This document shows positions 59,601-64,000 of a stretch of 64,000 nt of DNA, in pieces. Location of the stretch: positions 33,895,683 to 33,959,682 of the forward strand of contig NC_134396.1 in NCBI RefSeq assembly GCF_035582795.1. The letters run 5' to 3'. Source of the DNA: Mycteria americana (taxonomy: Eukaryota; Chordata; Aves; Ciconiiformes; Ciconiidae). The notes below the pieces were generated by a model that had not been told where the DNA came from, made no database searches, and saw only the letters and a program-made list of their open reading frames with translations. Position 1 is the stretch's first letter. Each line of letters opens with the position of its first letter. The position numbers were made by a program, and so were the translations under genes.

Positions 59601-62600
59601 GAGACCCAAAGTTTCTGAAATGTGGAAATATGAAAACTCAAAACCAGCAAGTGGCAAAACCAGGAGTATGACTTTGTCTTTAAACACTAAAACATCCTTT
59701 TGAATACCTTAGCAGTGGTTTTGCATGCTGCATCAGCCACGTGGTAGTAATGACATTTAACTGCAACACGTGTGTGGTACCAATACAGGATTTTAGTTGC
59801 TAAGAGTTTTCTGCAGAAGATTCTGTCAGGATCTTGGCCTTTGCTGTCTGCCTAAAGCATCCTTTGAAGCCATCATCAAAGGGCGCCTTGTATATCTTAT
59901 TTTTTTAATCTTTTGATACAGAAAACCCTTCCTGAATTCATGCCTCTACAAAAAAAAACACGAAACCCTACATTAGCACTCTTTCCCTCTTCCCACCCCT
60001 CTTTTTTGGGGTGGGTGGGGAAGGAAGCAAAGCAACTCAGCAGTCAGTTACAGCAAAGCAATGTAATACTTTCAAAATAAAATCTTATCTATTAGCCACT
60101 CGGACTAGAGACCCTCAAATCAGCATACCTGTGACAAACTTAGCAAAGTCCCTGTCAGCAAGGAAGGGACATTTAGACAAATAGACATTTGCTTTATGGA
60201 ATCTCTGAGGATAAGATTTAAAACTCCTTTATAACCACCAAGGACTTGGGGACAAGGGTTGACATTGACCAGAGGAATTACAGAACTTTCCCATATTTGC
60301 CCCAGGACAGAGAGGGAACCAGTTTGCTTCCTGGCATCAGAATATTTTTTCCCCTATGTGAGGAAGTTCGAGCTGTCCTGCTGACATAAGGTTGACTGAA
60401 TGTCAAACTTGATGGATGGTATTAACTATTTCCCCAGTCGGCATCCTATGTAAATCTTGCACTTCAGAAATGCAAAGATAGGATTCTATCTCAATGAGTT
60501 TACAATGCAATCCAGAAAATGGCAGTGACTGTTACAAATGACTGGTAGCCAGAGCACACAGGAAAGAAGGTTACAATGACAAGGTGTCATTCACATGTTT
60601 CTGCTATAGCATGTGAAACTAACAATGCATGTAAAGTCAAAGGTATTTGTGACAGCCTTGAGATGGTTTTATTATGTCACGGCACCTCAGTTTTGACTTT
60701 GAAATTGGGAAACTGCACAACCTGTGAAATCTTTTCATAGCCACTTAAAAAGGAGAAAAGTTAGCCTGAAAAATTGGATAAAAGAGAACTTTTTAAAAAA
60801 GATTAAATAATATTACTGTACAGAATCCATTAATAACAACTAAATTCCCATCAATACCAATTAAAATAATGCAAGGTGAATATTCCTAAAGCAAGACCAA
60901 TCTCTCCAATGACATGTTTGGATACATGCAGTAGAAAATTTCAATACATTCTTCAAAGTCCTGTCTGTCTTCAACTCAGCCATAAACTTAGGGCTTCTTA
61001 AAAGAGACTGTGACCTCAATCAGTATTCCTCTAGAAGCAGAAACAAAGTTGCATTATATGTAGCATATCAGTATTTTAAAGCCACTTAGAAGAGATACTT
61101 GAAATCATCTGTCTGGCTTCTTTTTCCTAGTTTTTGTAAACATCCGTAAGTCAGCTCAACTTCCATACTCCGGTTTTTCTGTCTAGACAGAGCCGGGATG
61201 CTCCAGCCTCTGGTGTGGCTATCTGATGTCCTGCAGTCAGTGGCCATCTGCTCAGCAGGGACAGAGGAGTTTTGGTTCCCCAGCTGCCTGGTGCAGATTG
61301 AGATGGGAATCCTGGTGCTCCTGAACAAAGGGGAAGGACTCTTGGGGATCCCAGAGGAAGAAGCAAAAGTCAGCACAAAAATGCATGTACTGTTCACAAG
61401 AACAGAAAAGGAGCTGATAGATATTATGGTCTGAGCCACTCTCATCTAGCCCTAAAAAACCCCAAACATATTAGTAAGCATTTGGAGAACTCATATCCCA
61501 CATAGCTGGATGACACATATGCAGGCTCCCCTGTGGGAGAGGACACCCACATTGTGTTGGGGATGAACAGAGAATTCTAGGACAGTGGTGAGTGACTAAG
61601 TTAATGAGATAGTGTAAGATTGTTAAGTTTACTAATATTATTTTATTAGTAGTATCAGTACTATTAGTATTACTAATAGCATTTTATATTATAATTATTA
61701 TCATTATTATAATTTATTTACTAATTAGATACTTAATAAATACCTGATTTACCTAAGCAGAATTGTGCTGTGATGTGTATGCTTGATGGGAAGATTATAA
61801 AGAACCGTGAGATTAAATTGGTGTAGTCAGTAGGATCCCTCTAGCAAACCACTGTAGCTCACCAGTAAGCGTGTTTAGCGTGGCTCACGAGGTAAAATAA
61901 TACTAGTGAGCAATAAGACCAGTATTACTGGGGCCATTGCCATGTGTGGATTATGTGCTATATGGAAAAATTTAGGGCAAAAGTTTCTGAAGGAGGGATA
62001 TGATAACCTACACTAGGGTTACTGAACATGTAGAGGAAAACTGAATTGACCCTATAGCAATTTGGTCATGTTTAAAAGATGGAAAAATCAGAATAAACTG
62101 AAGAAAGGAAAGGGGAAGCCAGGATTACGTTGGTTACTTGATAGATGGGTTAAGAGATGAACAAGGTAAAATCTCTTTGCTAGGAGGTGAGAAAGAAGGT
62201 CTTACCCAAAGCAATGTAGCCTATAAAACCAGAAACAGTCAACTGGAAGCACAAACTAAATAATAAAACTTAGAAAGTAAATTACAACACCAAATCATTA
62301 CTGGAGCTCAACAGTGATGACAGTCACTCAAAAAAACACTCCTGAAGAAAAAGTAGGGGGGGCTCTCGTCATTGCTCTCCATACAAGGCGAACCCAGTTT
62401 GGGGCTACTCCTGAGAGCCTGGAGACGGTCGCAGCTGAGTGGCTCATTCTTCCTGTGGGTACACAGTGAGTATTAGCCACATGTGACTCATGAAGCCCTA
62501 TTCCCTTGCTCGATTCCCATGGCAGGGTTTGGGGAGGTGAGGCCAGGATGGCTCTGGGTGCAGAGGACGCTGACACAGCCTGCAGGGCTACGGTCTGCCT

Positions 62601-64000
62601 CTGCAGGGCACCATGGCCTCCATGTTATGGAAGTGTGTCACACTTGACCAAGTTGGGACACCTTGTAACAAGCTTCACTATGTATTTTTGGCCATTGCTT
62701 CTGGTTCCTCGTGTAGAACAACTAAAAATCTCTCGTTGCCACTGACACAATTATGAATAACATATTAACTGTTCTTGTTCTGAGGAGCAGCATGAGGCCA
62801 TTGGCACTGTTAGTGTTCATGAGAGTGCTCTGTGTGTTTGTTTGTGTTATCTGTGTGGCTGACCACATGTAAATATACATATACGTGTTGTATACACATG
62901 CCCTGTGTGCATGTGTCTGCTGGGAACACAAGCTCAGCCTCACTAGCAGCTGGACCTGGGGACATGGAGCTGCTGCAGCCTCACCTCTCTTGGGCTGCTG
63001 GATCCATTCTGATTCCCCTAACATTTTCTCATGAAATCTGATGGTTTTTGTAGAACTTCCTCAGTTAGCTTCTGCATGTCAAAATCAATCTTTCATGAAC
63101 CCCACTAAACATAAGAATAAACCATAAATGCAAATAAATGTCTCTTCCTTAGAAGGGATAGCTACACTTTCTGTGAACAAATTGGATGTTTCTTACCTTG
63201 TCCCTGTTTTATCATCAAAACAGTTATTAACAAACCCTATAGTTCATAAGAAATTATCATCAAGAGCACAAGTCCATGTCCATCTCATGTCCATCTTCAG
63301 ATTCCTACTGTTCTTTCCAAACTGTGTATCTCAACTAATTTTTGGTTTCAGCAGTACATCTTTGGGCAGTGTACCAGGTTTACTGAAGTCACTATCACTG
63401 GGATCTGTTAATCAGGGCTTGCGGCTGCTCATCTATGCAGATATCCTACTTTGCAGGCATAACATACGTGATGCAGCAAGTTGAGAGGGCCATTTCTGTA
63501 TCAGTTGCCAAAATATCCCCAACAAATACACACACACCAGGCACACTCCATCACTTCCTGCTTCTGCTGCGTTTATAAAACAGGATGCAAGAATTTATCA
63601 GTAGATTCATCAGCTGTGACTGGGTGAGCATAATCTCATAATGAGGTAACAAACCAGGCCAAAAGGGAGTAGAAAAGCTCATACTCAGTTCTGGGGGCAT
63701 GAAGGGTCCCCAGCATTATTTCTGAGTTGCAGTGGCTTTGCAGAAGTGTCACCCAGGAGAAATCTGTAGCAACTTTATCCAAATGTCCAGATCCTGCCAC
63801 AGTGATGCTACAATGCCACAATGAAACCGCATCCTTTTTTAATACTACTCTCTTTAAGCAGGGTAAAGAAAAAAAGAAGAGGGATGCAAACAGTAAAGGC
63901 ATAACATCCATCTGTAACTTCAACACTGTTAAGGAAGCTTATTTGATTAGCTCCCTCAGAGATTTCATGCAACCTGCTTAGCTTTGTCACGTCTCTTCTG
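56661..64000. other. Intergenic DNA upstream of ENTREP1
   Basis: 7.3 kb with no supported exon. Open frames are short, unmatched and lack consistent splice phases. Noted: a perfect 19-bp tandem at 58184-58221, a poly-T run near 58951-58962, and an AT-rich ATTA/ATTATT stretch at about 61630-61740. The expected next gene, TJP2, should be on the minus strand farther right, but no ZO-2 coding motif was seen. Confidence 0.6.
58184..58221 (+). repeat. Perfect 19-bp tandem duplication
   Basis: GTTGTAAGAAATAAACTGA occurs twice with no gap. Confidence 0.95.

Noticed and set aside
61086..61445. 119-codon minus-strand frame as a TJP2 exon
   Set aside because: No ZO-2 motif (PDZ, SH3, GuK or C-terminal TEL) and no splice sites in phase.

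Overview
The window is vertebrate nuclear DNA, almost certainly from a bird. Coding sequence is broken into short exons with GT/AG junctions. Several CR1 retrotransposon copies of the avian type are present, some ending in 8-bp tail units such as ATTCTGTG. One solo endogenous-retrovirus LTR is flanked by a 5-bp target duplication. There are no operons, ribosome-binding sites or CRISPR arrays. By established synteny this block (human 9q21) lies on the avian Z chromosome; the sequence alone does not prove that.

Left third (1-19470, + strand): the 3' half of APBA1 (X11-alpha/Mint1). Eight in-frame exons encode the last 343 residues: the end of the PTB domain, both PDZ domains and the C-terminal tail ending in PVYI. 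A 3' UTR of about 3.5 kb follows, with unusual C-, G- and AT-tracts and an AATAAA at 19445. One exon is a 33-bp microexon with a weak donor. The 5' exons lie outside the window.

Middle (19471-25402): a convergent intergenic spacer. It has no recognisable gene. It does contain a CpG-rich block with tRNA-Phe-like and primer-binding-site-like motifs near 20.7-20.9 kb.

Right-centre (25403-53667, - strand): the whole of ENTREP1 (FAM189A2), in eleven coding exons reconstructed here. It encodes a CD20-like four-pass membrane protein with PPxY motifs. Exon 1 lies in a CpG island. The C-terminal part is disturbed. An imperfect (GTGGCAT)4 run in exon 10 gives an in-frame stop and a net frame change. 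The conserved C-terminus in the last exon, ending ETVL, is in yet another frame. This is either a lineage-specific truncation or decay, or a sequence error. It is the most notable observation in the window.

Right end (about 54-64 kb): upstream intergenic DNA. A young CR1 is nested inside an older one (about 54.6-56.66 kb). The last 7 kb show no gene that I can support; TJP2, the expected next neighbour, was not seen.

The APBA-ENTREP order matches a known paralogous arrangement (APBA1-ENTREP1-TJP2 and APBA2-ENTREP2-TJP1). APBA1 is a presynaptic and Golgi adaptor for APP. ENTREP1 is an endosomal adaptor for ITCH and epsin. No shared pathway can be claimed from their adjacency. I found no evidence of a wholly new biological system.
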